Below, piece by piece: positions 52,201 through 63,400 of a DNA stretch of 64,000 nucleotides (position 1 is its first letter; the number at the start of each line of letters is the position of its first letter). Made by a program: the position numbers and the translations under genes. The notes beneath the pieces were generated by a model. That model worked only from the letters and a program-made list of their open reading frames with translations, did not search any database and had not been told where the DNA came from. The stretch comes from Balanoglossus misakiensis (lineage: Eukaryota; Hemichordata), in assembly GCA_040954595.2 (NCBI GenBank), contig CM082576.2, positions 5,456,001 through 5,520,000 on the forward strand. Reading direction: 5' to 3'.

Positions 52201-52822
52201 ATATATTTTACGTTTCCGTTGATCACCAAACATTTCCTCTTAACATCTTGACCAGTTCATCAAACGCCGCCCCAAACGACTCACGGTGTTATCAAAATAG
52301 CGTTATGGATCAGTTGGTGACATGCGAATAGACAGACCCTATTTTGATAACACGTACCGATCCGTACCTTACGAGAAGCCGGTGCGGTATAGTACACTCG
52401 AGTCGAAGCCTTTATAGTTACCGGGATCATCTCCCGTGCCCGGCCCCGCAACGAAACCCTTATCCTTGGCGTGTATATGTATAGTGAAGTGCTATACAGT
52501 CTTATGTTTTATGATCGCCATCATCCGGTTGCCGACGGGGCGGGTATCGTAGCGGAGGGAAACTCTACCAGTACAATGTCGAGGCACAGTCCTCACAGTA
52601 ACTTAGCTCTAAGTTTAATTGCACTCAATGCCGATATGGAGTGCGATCGAAGCCTCTAACAACAACGTTCAGTGAAGTACTCACCTGCTGTAACTCAAAC
52701 CTTGAGTTGGCTCGGCTGACGACGGTGGAGTACAGCACCATTCCGACCATCCAGAGCGTCAGGAAGCCGAAAAACAGTTTCCGCTTCCGACGGACGGCCA
52801 GGCATTGACGGAAAAGAAGCAT
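34277..52822 (-). CDS. GALNT16: polypeptide N-acetylgalactosaminyltransferase, GALNT14/16 type
   Basis: Fourteen coding positions, in transcript order: 52685-52822, 49842-50008, 45541-45642, 44336-44403, 43444-43509, 42747-42868, exon 7 as either 39857-39944 or 38107-38206, 37338-37422, 36288-36391, 36072-36198, 35858-35950, 35632-35715, 34883-35009 and 34277-34546. The product is 546 or 550 aa. It is a Golgi type II enzyme that starts mucin-type O-glycans by moving GalNAc from UDP-GalNAc to Ser/Thr. Seen: short basic cytoplasmic tail, signal anchor about residues 16-34, stem, [16 protein letters not shown], the metal site D202-S-H204, the Gal/GalNAc-T motif around WGGENFE (from W308), and a C-terminal ricin-type lectin domain (from about 415) with three Q-x-W repeats. 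In the middle repeat CLD has become CLT. The sequence groups with GALNT14/16/2; linkage to ERH favours GALNT16, but it may precede the vertebrate duplications. Confidence 0.93.
38107..38206 (-). CDS. GALNT16: GALNT alternative exon 7b
   Basis: A 100-nt exon with the same phases (0 to 1), encoding 33 residues that begin [18 protein letters not shown] and end NALFRG. The acceptor is TTTACTTCAG and the donor GTAAAC. It aligns with exon 7a from the first residue (PVIDVI..DTF.Y.GA shared) but has four extra residues before the terminal RG and several charge changes. Its open frame, matching phases and intact sites argue for a working alternative, not a decayed duplicate. Confidence 0.8.
39857..39944 (-). 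CDS. GALNT16: GALNT alternative exon 7a
   Basis: An 88-nt exon, phase 0 to 1, encoding 29 residues that begin [18 protein letters not shown] and end ASADLRG. The acceptor is TTTTCTTAG and the donor GTACAT. The residues match the usual GALNT2/14/16 sequence between the DSH metal motif and the FDW segment, so this is the canonical version. Confidence 0.88.
45119..45139. promoter_or_regulatory. 21-bp perfect palindrome centred on an AP-1 site
   Basis: The arms TATATACTGA and TCAGTATATA flank a single central G, placing TGAGTCA (AP-1 consensus, 45126-45132) at the exact centre. It lies in GALNT intron 3, so it could be an intronic enhancer site. Function is inference. Confidence 0.3.
45643..49841 (-). 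other. GALNT intron 2
   Basis: Apart from the MITE, this 4.2-kb intron shows only short poly-G/poly-C runs (for example 47643-47654) and AT-rich sequence. No further exon or RNA gene was recognised. Confidence 0.6.
45870..46668. mobile_element. PIF/Harbinger-like MITE in GALNT intron 2
   Basis: Two perfect 43-base terminal inverted repeats (45870-45912 and 46626-46668) begin GGCTGCATTCACAAACACC. They are flanked by a TAA duplicated on both sides (45867-45869 and 46669-46671). A 3-bp TAA/TWA target duplication is typical of PIF/Harbinger elements. At 799 bp with no transposase frame it is non-autonomous. The interior is built from repeated C-rich stretches (TTTCAAATCCCCCC, several copies) and two diverged copies of a G-rich block near 46200-46275 and 46431-46505. 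Each block contains a 9-bp hairpin, GGGAGGGGG-TGT-CCCCCTCCC. Confidence 0.85.
50009..52684 (-). other. GALNT intron 1
   Basis: No coding sequence was seen. A perfect 9-bp hairpin with a 3-base loop (TCTGCCAGG-CGA-CCTGGCAGA) lies at 51300-51320. CpG frequency rises from about 51.95 kb toward the promoter. Confidence 0.55.
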
Positions 52823-53110
52823 CGGACCAAACAGTACGATTCATGAAGCGCTTGCCTGGCAGTAGTAGTAGGTAATCGTCCGTAACGTAACAGTAACACT
52901 GACTGCCTACTGCCCCGACAAAGGTGACAATGAAATGGTGACTGATAAATGAAGGCACTGAGTCTCTGATCGATTAAAACTCTAGAGGGCGCCAGCTCTG
53001 ACCTAAGACGTCCCCGGCGCGCGGCGAGTATCTTGACAAAACTCTTTACTCGCCGTACAGACGTAGGGCAACGGCAAGGTGTACGCGGCAAGGACAGTCT
53101 GAAGACTTGT
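52823..53110 (-). promoter_or_regulatory. GALNT promoter / 5' UTR region
   Basis: CpG-rich DNA directly upstream of the GALNT start codon (for example CCCCGGCGCGCGGCGAG around 53010-53030), matching the promoter-type patches at the other genes. The transcription start cannot be placed. Confidence 0.45.
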
Positions 53111-54027
53111 GAAGACTATTGACATTAACAGCACATGAAGAAACAGTCTCTTTTACAGGAGGTCAATGAACAAATGAGCACATTTACGTAGCGTCATTTC
53201 ATCAACGCCAAAGTCTGTGACTGAGTATTGTCACTTGCCTTATATTCATGGATTTTATGTGGCCAAAGCCCCACGTCCTATGTACCCGTTGTGCATTTGT
53301 ATCAGTTGTTTATTCGTAGAGAGGTGGTAGCTGAAGAACGAGTAAAACTAATTCCCTTTCGACGATGAAATACTAGTAATCTAGAAATAGAGGTTCTAAC
53401 TCCTGTGTCTCCATGGTCTAGTCAGATATCATCGTAGGTGGCGCAAATCTGGGACCGGAGGAAAAGATTCATGTGTATTTTACATTGGAAGAAAAAAAAT
53501 CGAACGGACAACGAAGGAATATATAAGTGTACAGCTCGTTCTTTTTTCTTCTTACTCAAGTAAAAACCTCCTTGGCTGAACGATCAGGTACTACGCCAAC
53601 CTGCACCTTGACACCGACTGCGAACATGCAGTCTGAACCACCTGTTGATCGGGAGCAGTAAAGCCATCATTGGGGTTTTTCCATGGACCCCCTAAAGGAT
53701 TGTGATGTTTATGTCTGGTCCCCCTAATTTTCTTGGAGAAAATGGGTGGTCCCCCCTGAAACCCCCCCCCCCCCCTGGAAGTAAATTCTGAACAGTCCTT
53801 TTGGTAAGTTGCTGTTTTCTCGCGTCATGTAATGAGTAGCAGAACACATGTTTATTGGTTCCATAGGTGACGTCACAATTCACTCGAAAAGAACGGGTTC
53901 TTTTCAAGAGTTTGGAATCACGATCCAGACATACACTACAGGGGCGAATTATGAAATTGTTTACGTTTAAGATGGACTTTCCACATAACTTGATAGACAT
54001 TAGTTAAGTTTTACAGCTTCTGGGAAA

Positions 54028-55961
54028 ATGCCCACGGACAAACAACTGAGAAACCGTGACAGACACAAACTCGTAAGTATAACTGAATTGATTACTCGTT
54101 GCTAGGCTGTCTGCGATTGTGAACCATTGAGTTCGGCGCGCGTTCCCTTCTGATTTTTTTTACCGAACGGAAGGTGTTTATAGTCATGATGGTACGGTTT
54201 TCTTCTGGTGAGAAGCAACGCTATATGATTCAAATGTAAGTTCGCGACCCAGTACCAAGATCTTTGGAAAGTGACTTTATATGTTCAATTGTAATCCTAA
54301 GTTACCAGAAAATGCCATTGGATTTGTCCTTATTTCGCACAATGCGCGCATATAAAGGTAAAAACAAAACAAAAGGCATTGCAATGAGTAAACTATAGGA
54401 GGCGCAACACAACGCTTGCTTACTACCAGATAACTTCTGGTTGTCATCATATCCGTTGAGTGAATTTCATTCTGATGAGCGAACATATGAGACTAATGCG
54501 AGGAAATTAAGCTTGGCTATTCAGACACACTGCATGTGTGAAACCACAGTCCATGAGACAGACGGTGAAACTATGGGCAACGTCCAAGACGTTTCCTCTG
54601 AGAAATTGACAACGGCTCCATGTTTTCCGCTGACCAAGTTACAAGTAAGCTCATGAAGATGCAACACAGGAGATGTACTGAGGAGGGACGTTACCAACTC
54701 TGGTTTCCTGTCGTTCTAGCCGGTGTGTACTTTATTTACAATGTATTGCAACAGATATAGCAGTACACAAAACAACGGTCGCGCGTGTTTTCATAATTTC
54801 TGAAATTGACATCTGGAGACGTTCGTGGCACATGCTTTCGTTTTCACAAGTCAAAGTCCTCACTGTACGTTCGTATGCACAAGAAAACATAAACTAGAAA
54901 CTGGTTTGGGAGAAACGGTCAAAGGAGGGAATTCTCTTCCTTCTGGATCGAACCGAGTCGGACAGTTGCGAGTGGATGTCGTTGCCATGGAAGTACGTTG
55001 CATGGTCGAGGCCCCGGCCTGGCGCCGCGGTGGTCAAATCCAGGAAGTGAAACGGACTAGACTGCAGTGCATAGCATTCCATGCATTGTCTGCGCATGCG
55101 ATCTGTCGATCTGAAGGAATGCCAATAGAAGTGAATAGGATAGTTGAGAGAGGTCGCCATATAAGGGACTTAGCAAGTTAGTGATTTACACACCCGCAAG
55201 GGTTGGAAGAATTTGGACAACGAATCTCGTAAGAATATGCAGATGATTTTCGAGAGAACCGTAGGCCCATATCGTTCTTTTTGTACAGTACTAGGCCTAT
55301 ACCATGTTACTTTAAGAAAAATAAAGAAAAGAAACTGTACTGTTGTGAAACACAACAATATGGAAAGATTTGTGGCGATATATTCATCTTCTCGTGTATT
55401 GTGGTAGATATGCTGGTTTATGCTATCAAACTATTCTCAATAATGCGCGAAAAGCACTTAGGGCCTAAATCGCAAATGTTGATTTCTTCTCGAAGTGGAC
55501 TGGCCAGGTGTGTAGACAGTTGTAGCATAACTTTTATTCGCTTTTCATGTTATACTTCACAAAAGTAAAATGACATGTAGGCCTATATTCACTAAGTTTC
55601 CTCTGTTCGAATTCGCTGGGAACCTGCGGGATTCTGAATATATACTTATTATTTGTTCACATAGTAGAGAAAGTCGGGAGAGAAAGTAAAGGCTCGTCGG
55701 TGTGTAATTGTTTTTGCAAACCTTGATCATGCATGCCTTATGATCTAATACTTTTTTCCTTTATTTTTCTTTCTTTTCCCCTTTTCGAAGGGGATGGTTA
55801 CTGGAAGCTACCTGTTGCATGATATATTGATAATCGCTCCATATGTGATTGGGATGATGTTCTTAAAGTTGTTTTTCTCCGTCGGCATCCGAAAAAAGTT
55901 TAATTCGCTCCCGTTTTACTTTGATGTGTTTGACACATGTTCGGCACAGCCCACAATCTTT
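54028..55961 (+). CDS. weak candidate exon chain of an unrecognised gene
   Basis: Three plus-strand pieces would join in phase 0 without a stop. They are 54028-54072 (MPTDKQLRNRDRHKL, donor GTAAGT), 54525-54644 (acceptor CAG, donor GTAAGC, starting THCMCETTVHETDG) and 55791-55961 (long pyrimidine tract then AAG, donor GTAAGT, starting GMVTGSYLLHDIL and hydrophobic). No family is recognised and no terminal exon was found before alpha-actinin, so this may be coincidence. The setting is a CpG-rich intergenic stretch between two divergent genes. Confidence 0.15.
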
Positions 55962-57366
55962 GTAAGTGACTTGAAAATCTTTCAAATTCTGTCATCAAGA
56001 CGCAGTTTAGTGTACTTTATTGGTTTATAACGTTAATACTAGAAAGTACAAGTGAGCGCGTCTCCATAGACTGTTGGATTTATTCGCCATGACTACGCTG
56101 TGGCCATGGCTACACAATTTCCTTACACCAGTCTCCGACAACAGCCGGTGTCGCATCTTTCACGGTTGAAACCGTAACATTTGGTCCGGAAATCCGCCCC
56201 TATGTGAGCATTTCAAACCTCGCCCTTCTCATGAGTATCATCGCCTCTTTAATACTACGTAAAGAACTGTGAACATAAGTTTAGTTGTGCGACCAAATTT
56301 CGCGTCTTCATATGCAACGTCATGCCGGATTTATCGTTTGAACAGAGATCTAAGTCGCAACTTTTCGTTCTGTCAGAGACAATCCTAAACAAGTGGCTAT
56401 TTGTGATAGGGTGAATGCTACAGTCTCAAATTCTTTTTTTGAAATTAAAAACAAATGAACAGTTGACAAGCAGCCAAAATTATGCCAAAGAAATGGCTGG
56501 TCAAAATGGATTTCCCCCTTAAAAAGTCGCAGGATTCCGTGATGCCAAAATTGTTGAGCTGGGCCTACTCATTTCCAGGAAGGACGCGGTGCGGCCTTTT
56601 TAATTGAACTTGAAAGAAATCCACAAGGTTACAACATTGTCGGAAGTGGTGGCCCAGAAGCGATAAAAATATAGGCTTGTCATGTGCTTGATTTTCTCGA
56701 TAGTTAATGTTCAGTTTTACTTTACAACATGACGCATGTCCTTGCCCATTCTATTCCTTGGTAGGCCTATGCTATACCAGATTTTTTTTTCACCTGGGAA
56801 ATTCACTGATATTCGAGCGTTTTCTTGATAATCCATAATAAATTGAACTTTCGTCCATTATGATTTTCTGACCAAAAGCCGTCTTTTTCTGCGTATTATA
56901 AGTTCATAAGTTTATTGCTGTGTGTGAAAATCTTTATGGGCATAGGCCTATTGTTCGGAAAACGTCTTCAAAGAAAGAATAGAATAGCTTATTATTATAA
57001 AGATGAATCATTTTAATATAAAACGCCGGAAGTGACTTTGATGACCTTAGACGAGGACAATTTATTGTCGTTTCTTCCCCGCTGTGTGGGGGCGGTCATT
57101 TTCATGTGGACTGTGACGTGACATCGGATAAGTATTGTATATTTCCTGTGGGTTGTTGGACCAGAGCGTACGCGTGTACTTGTGTCTGATCAAAGTAGCA
57201 ATTCTCTTCACCAACGCCCTAGTCACGTGACAATCTTCCAGTGGCGGGGTCAGCTGCGGAAGTAGTAAGCAGGTTTCCATCGTGGAGGCCTCTCGAGATA
57301 CTGTACTGAAGTTCTTTTCCGGCGTTCGTCCCTTCCTAAAGTGTGTTTGCTAACGGAATAGAGGAG
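55962..57366 (+). promoter_or_regulatory. upstream/promoter region of alpha-actinin
   Basis: CpG-normal DNA with no coding signal, leading into the actinin start codon. A perfect 10-bp palindromic E-box, GTCACGTGAC, lies at 57222-57231, about 140 bases upstream of the ATG. No TATA box was identified. Confidence 0.35.
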
Positions 57367-57486
57367 ATGATGAACAGCATGATGATGCCAGCGCAAGAGC
57401 CCGATTGGGAAGAGTACATGACGCAAGAGGACGAGTGGGACCGGGAGGGTCTGCTCGATCCAGCTTGGGAAAAACAGCAGAAGAAG
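57367..57486 (+). CDS. ACTN: alpha-actinin, first coding exon (gene continues past the window)
   Basis: An ATG at 57367 opens 40 codons, ending in phase 0 at donor GTAGGG. The N-terminus is Met- and acid-rich, followed by [20 protein letters not shown]. That matches the start of animal alpha-actinins ('[18 protein letters not shown]'), whose first exon also ends just before the calponin-homology domain (TFTAW...). Alpha-actinin is an antiparallel dimer (CH-CH, four spectrin repeats, EF hands) that cross-links F-actin at Z-discs, stress fibres and adhesions. The next exon was not found up to 64000, so intron 1 exceeds 6.5 kb. Two adjacent ATGs make the exact start uncertain by one residue. Confidence 0.9.
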
Positions 57487-60400
57487 GTAGGGAAATGAAT
57501 GCGGGTGACTCGGCTCGGAAACTTCGATACTGCATACGTCGCATAACATCATGTTCCCTGCGTTGACACTGGGCAAATCGCTGCCACAAATGCACAGAAA
57601 GTACATAGGGATCCACCGGAATGTCCCGATGATACTGGAAGCTTCTCGATTTTTGTGGCGTTTTGTCGAAACATGTCGATCACGGAACCGATGTGGTGTG
57701 AGCTGCTTGCAGCGAGCTATGCCGAAATTGACACCCCTGCATTTGTACATTGCTCCAAAGCTAGCTACGTGCACCGCCACTGACTCTAATGTATTCACCC
57801 AAGCAAACTGTTTTGTTAAGTTGAATAACGTATTAATCCGATCAGAGTAGAGACGTGGCTTGACACATAGCTAGTGGGGAGCACACCCCTCCTCAATATT
57901 GAGCAGGGCACGCCCCTCCACAATATTGAGCAGGGCTTCGCACCCCTCTGTTCAAGTAGACCGCACGTATCACAATCGAAATCATTGGCAGCAATGCATT
58001 GGCAGTCATCTTAAAAAGGGGTGTGTATATCTTTGCTGATATCAACCCGGTCTCCATTCAGCGCGAGATTTGTTGCGGAAAGGACGCTGAAAATGCTGTC
58101 AGTTGCAAAAGATTTTGTTATGCTACGGTTCTTCTGTCTTCCCCTGAAAACCTATCAGGTCTGTAAAACTGAGGTTTGGTCTGGCTCCATGGGCCCACAC
58201 ATCAACCTCTGCAGTGGTTGGCACCAAAGAAATAAACATTGGGCAAATAATCATATATTTAATTGAGAGGTCTAAAGTAATAAATTAAATGAGGAATTTT
58301 CTTATTGGTTTTGTTTCAAATAACACACATGAACTATGATGTTTAATTAAAATAAATGGATTGTAAACATTTGAAAATGGGTGGATGCTCTGTCATTATA
58401 AACAAAAGTCTGTGAGTGCTGACCTCAAGGAAATAAGTTACAAATCTTGAAGAACCACAAAATTGCTGACACGCTTGTACAGTGAGTCATGCAGAATTCA
58501 CTGGCGACCCTCCTTTCAAGATTTAATACATTTGCCAAAAATGTGCGACCCAGCTGGCATTTGGTTGCCAACCAGGGGGATAATCATCTTGTCGGTATGT
58601 TGCCTACGGAGGTGCCGTGTGACATCATAGATGTCTGTGTTATTGAGGTTATGTGCGTTTTAAAGGTAGTCGTATTGCTGTGCTATATTTAGGTACACTG
58701 AATTCCAGGAGCAAAACACACCCAAAAATGGAAACAGTAGTAGTATACACCAAGCTGGATTTCTGTTACCTGTAGTCTGATGCTGAGTTGGCAAATTCAG
58801 CATTTTGTGTAGAAAAATATAAGAAAAAAGTATCAAGATTTCACATATGATGTAGTTCGGGTAGACTAGGGATCATCATCATCATCATTACTGTGACATA
58901 CAAGTTTACAAAAAACAAAATTACTTCACTGATTCCCTGATTAGATTTGATTCTGTTATAATTAACTTTTCAAGTACTGTCATGCTGGATAACAAACTGA
59001 AAAAAGTGAGAAGTTAGTACTGATTACGTAAGTAACACAACTTGTTAGACATATGATACTGTGCTATGACTTGATAAAGCTGGGCGTTATTACAAGAAAC
59101 ACATGACAAAATCTTTCCTGCACTCCAATTGAGTTCCAATTAAAGTGAATAGAGCCCGTTCATGTGGGACCAGCAGAAAGGGAAGAAAACCTGAAGTAAA
59201 GCCTTTGTTCCGGTACAGTTGTCAGCATAAGGAATCCAGTGTCTTGTCTTACTTGACTTAAGCACTGCCCCTGTTTACACAACAATACAGAGCACTGCTT
59301 TGATTAAAGGGCAAAAGAAAAAAAAACACCTTGCTATTCAACTTGCATGTAAATCGACAGATCCTATTCTGAGCAGTGAAAGCAATTGCAGGCAGTGGCC
59401 ATCAGGCACCAGTTGCCGTTGTCCATAACAACGCAAGCACCTGTGAGATCACTCAGCAGTGAGATTTTGTACTTTATCTCAAAGTGAACGAAGAGGAAAT
59501 AACTGCTGCAGTTTGATGTGCTATCACAGTTATTTAGGGAAATAAATAACGAAACTGAAATGATATCACTGAATTTAAATTTGCCTACAACATAAATAAA
59601 AGATAGTGTGTTGATGCTTTAGGTGAAAAAGCTGGATTGTTGGTTAAATGTTTCCTATTAAACCACACCAAAGTTTATATTCTCTTAACAGTATTCCTGT
59701 GAAATTCATCAAACAGTGGCAAGTTGATTAGAAATTAAAGACAGTAATGAATAGTAGTTGGATTAACTGATTACTTTGTCGAGTGTTCAGGGTAATATGA
59801 GAACAAAATTGACTTGAGAGCTGCTGAAAATTGTAATTCATTTTGGCGTGAAGGTTATTAGTTGATTTACTAAATTTGATTGCAGATATATAATGGGGTA
59901 TTATGGAGCTGGAGACTTCAAGGCAATCAATGAATTGATCCATAGCGTAACCTCTGCTTCTAGCCAAATTTATGCATAGTCATGCTGCTGCATGCCCTGA
60001 TGATGTCACGGAATAAAAACAATGCCTCTCTAATCACTGCTTTCTTTCACTCCATGCCATTTGTTTAACAAATGCAGTGGTGTGATTGAGGCTTTCCTTG
60101 AATAGTTTAGACCCAAAATATCTGCATTCTTCAAGAGATGTTATATCTCTCAGCAGAACAGGTGTTGTGGCTTTAAAATGGAAGTGAGAGCAGATATCAA
60201 CTCCCACACCTTGAGGAAAATGCGTCATTCTGTCCCGCTGTTTATACTCTGAAAGGAAATGATACGAACTTGCTTGAGGGTGGGATTCAGAATGGGATCA
60301 GTAACCCAGCTCATTTAGCACATGAATTTTAATAACCAATAAACCTTAAATTATAATTAATTAACATGGTTTTGGCATTTTATTGGACTTTGGAAATAAA

Positions 60401-63400
60401 CAATTTGGACAAACAGGATTTCAAGCAAAAAACTGAACAAAACATGAGAATATAAAAGCATGTTATTGTCCGGGGGATAAGCTGCTGTTTGAATGACAAA
60501 AGATGACATGTTAAGGACACACAATGCAATTGGTTGTTATGTAAGAAACAATACAATTTGTTCCAATAGTCACAACACGTTTCAGGAAATGGTTCCTTAG
60601 TAGTATGATTCATAAAAATAATGGGCCATTTTGTAATTATGTGATAATGCATGAAAAATTAACCTATGAGTGAACGTCATTTGTATTTGGTTGCTATTTT
60701 CATTCATATACTATGATTAAGTTTATTGAGGGCATGATGATTCCCTTGAACAGTTTGTGTGTATGCATAATATTGTGTGGAGTGTTTATGTCTTTACAAT
60801 GAATCTACTGGTAGTTGACCTGGCAAAGGGGGGTGGGTGGTTATCCCTGATAAACACTGAATGCTTATCAGACTTTGTGCAGACTGGGGTCATGTGATGT
60901 GTCTTGAGGAAGGAAAACTCGGGCAATCGGCCAGGTATTGTGGCGTACACAGTAAGGGATGAACCAACAAGAATATTGGGGGGGGGTGCATAAATCAAGG
61001 TTTTATCAATGTATTTGAGAGGAATGTCGACCCTCCCAGGGTTAGTTTTGTGCAATCTTTTAGAGTGCAATCTCAAAAGGGCTTTGATGTAATTGTCTAC
61101 CCTTCCAAGAGGTTATCAAAGCTGAGCACATTTATCAAAACCTACATTGTGGTCAAGATTGCAATTGATAGAGCTTTGCTCTTTAGACAGGTGACAGGGT
61201 ATAATTACAGTGACATTTTATCTTAGAGTTTTAAGGACTGTAAGCTATCATAATGAGAAATTTGAGCACCAATTTTTGATAGGCATTTATATGTGGATGT
61301 ATTTTTGCACTTTTATGCGGTTAGCTTGAGGCCTGTTGCAGGTTGTATGGTTGATATGTGGTACTTATCAGACCGCAAATGTGGGCTCTCAGAATTGGTT
61401 GCTTTGGTTCATTATCTTGAAGGTTAGATGCTTTGCTGTCAAAATGTTGAGCAATGGTAAGAGGATTGTGTGAGGGTCATCTGCTAGTCATTAGAGATGT
61501 TCAGTGGAGGATACATTACAAGTTACAGTGGAATGAAGTAATTTCCTCCGAAAAGTACCAGATGAGAAATTATGACATCATCTGATCGTGAGTTGCATGG
61601 TTTATGATTTCTCTCTGCTGCGTGCGCGAGTTAGCAGAGTTGAGTCGGTGTGGATGGGTGGGAAGCATGTCTGGCTGACAGAAAGAAATTAAAAGAACAC
61701 TATTCTTAGCTTTTGCTGGAATGTTTCTCCAAGCAGTGCATTGCTAAGATTTTCAAGTTGCTGTAATCATGTTTCAAATATCAAGGTTGACTATCTGGTA
61801 AGAGATGAGAGACTTCAGCTTTAGACAATTTCACACTGTTTACATAAAAATGTATTCGTAATATTTTTGTTTTATTTTTGTCTTTTTCTACTTCAACTCC
61901 ATTGACCTGAAAAGACCTGATTGATATTAGAAGGATTATTTCAAAGGAGTGACATACAAATCTCTTGGATACCACACACATTACACGTATCAGGGCTGGC
62001 AGTACTTTATCACTGCTGTCCCTGCCAAGGCAGTTTGTTCTTGTAAATCATAAGCCTTTAGGGCACAGACTGTTGGGCAATTGATTGTTGCCATGAAGTT
62101 TGAGGTGTAAAGTACTCTCCCAGATAATACTGTCTGGGTCAACAGCAAAAATCTTGCAGAGTTTGCACGTTTGTCAGACTTTTATTGTTGGCAATGCAAT
62201 AAACAGTTTTCTCGCCAGGAATTTCTGATACAGTAAACAGTATAAGGGATGGGGGCCAATTTCCATGGCTGTGCAATTTATTGTCATCATATGATAATGA
62301 TTTCTATTGTTTTCTAATCATTCAATTCTATTGTAAGTTTCCTTGTAATAATTATCAATTTTACAGCAGATATAAATTATTACTATTGGTTTGCAATCCC
62401 ACAAGACCTCATTCAATATGGCCGCCATATTAAGATTTGTGACTGCAGGCTTGCGTGTTTCTGTGTCTTCACTCCTCGAAGGTATTTCAGCAATGCTAAA
62501 TATTTACAAACTGCTTCAATGAAAGATCTTGCACAGCAAATAAATTGTCCAGAAATTTGACTCCTGCGGCGTTTTTTGTGCTGACTCAGACTATTATAGA
62601 TGTATAAGGTTAAAGGTCATTGAAAGTAGTGCAATTTAGTGATTAAACACCTGGGACTAAGTGTTTGTGATTTTACATAAGTGGGCTTTATCCTTGCCAA
62701 TTCTTACTCACCCACATCGCCTGTAATTTACAGGGAACTGCAAAGCCTACAATAAATACATAAAACATGGATTGCTCATTCTCCAGACTGTCATAAGCTT
62801 GGCTCAGATTCAGTATTCGTAGATGAATCTGAATCTTTTTCCGTCAAGGAAATGGTGGCGTTTGGCAATGTACTTGTAACTGGTCCCGAAATTTGCCAAA
62901 ACAGCTAGCTTACTCTACTGTACAAATTGTATTGTGAGCTTACACTACAAAAAGACAAATTCCGTAAATTCTCTGATGGGGTACTAGCTTCCTGTTGACA
63001 GAGCTGAAGCAGAAGTCACTGTTGTTATTTGTATTGATAAAGTTTTTTTTTGTTTGTTTGACCAAAGAGGCTTGGGGGCAGTCCTTGTTCGAGGGTATTG
63101 GCTCTGATGTCAGCGTACAAGTATTTGGAAAGAATTCAGAGACAAAGAAATGTTCTTGGGCAGGTACAGTGTAAAAGGGGAATGACCAAGCCAGCTGTTG
63201 ATTTATGCCAATAAAGCGGGGAGGTTAGACTGTTATGTATTTATACTGTCAGCAGTTACGTGCAAGGTGAATTTGTTAGTAATATCTTTGTTCCTTGGAG
63301 GCAGCTAGGTCTGTTTTCATATCCCTATAAGGAAATAAAAAATTATAAGTAGTGGGAGTGTGATCGGGCAGACATACTCATCACCTCTCTGGTTGTAAAT

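Noticed and set aside
54825-55181. 118-codon plus-strand frame between GALNT and ACTN
   Set aside because: A comparable frame exists on the opposite strand, no motif is recognised, and the sequence is just CpG-rich with few stops.
57250-57798. 182-codon open frame on the minus strand
   Set aside because: It is antisense across alpha-actinin exon 1 and its donor, has no family resemblance, and looks like a by-product of the GC-rich exon.
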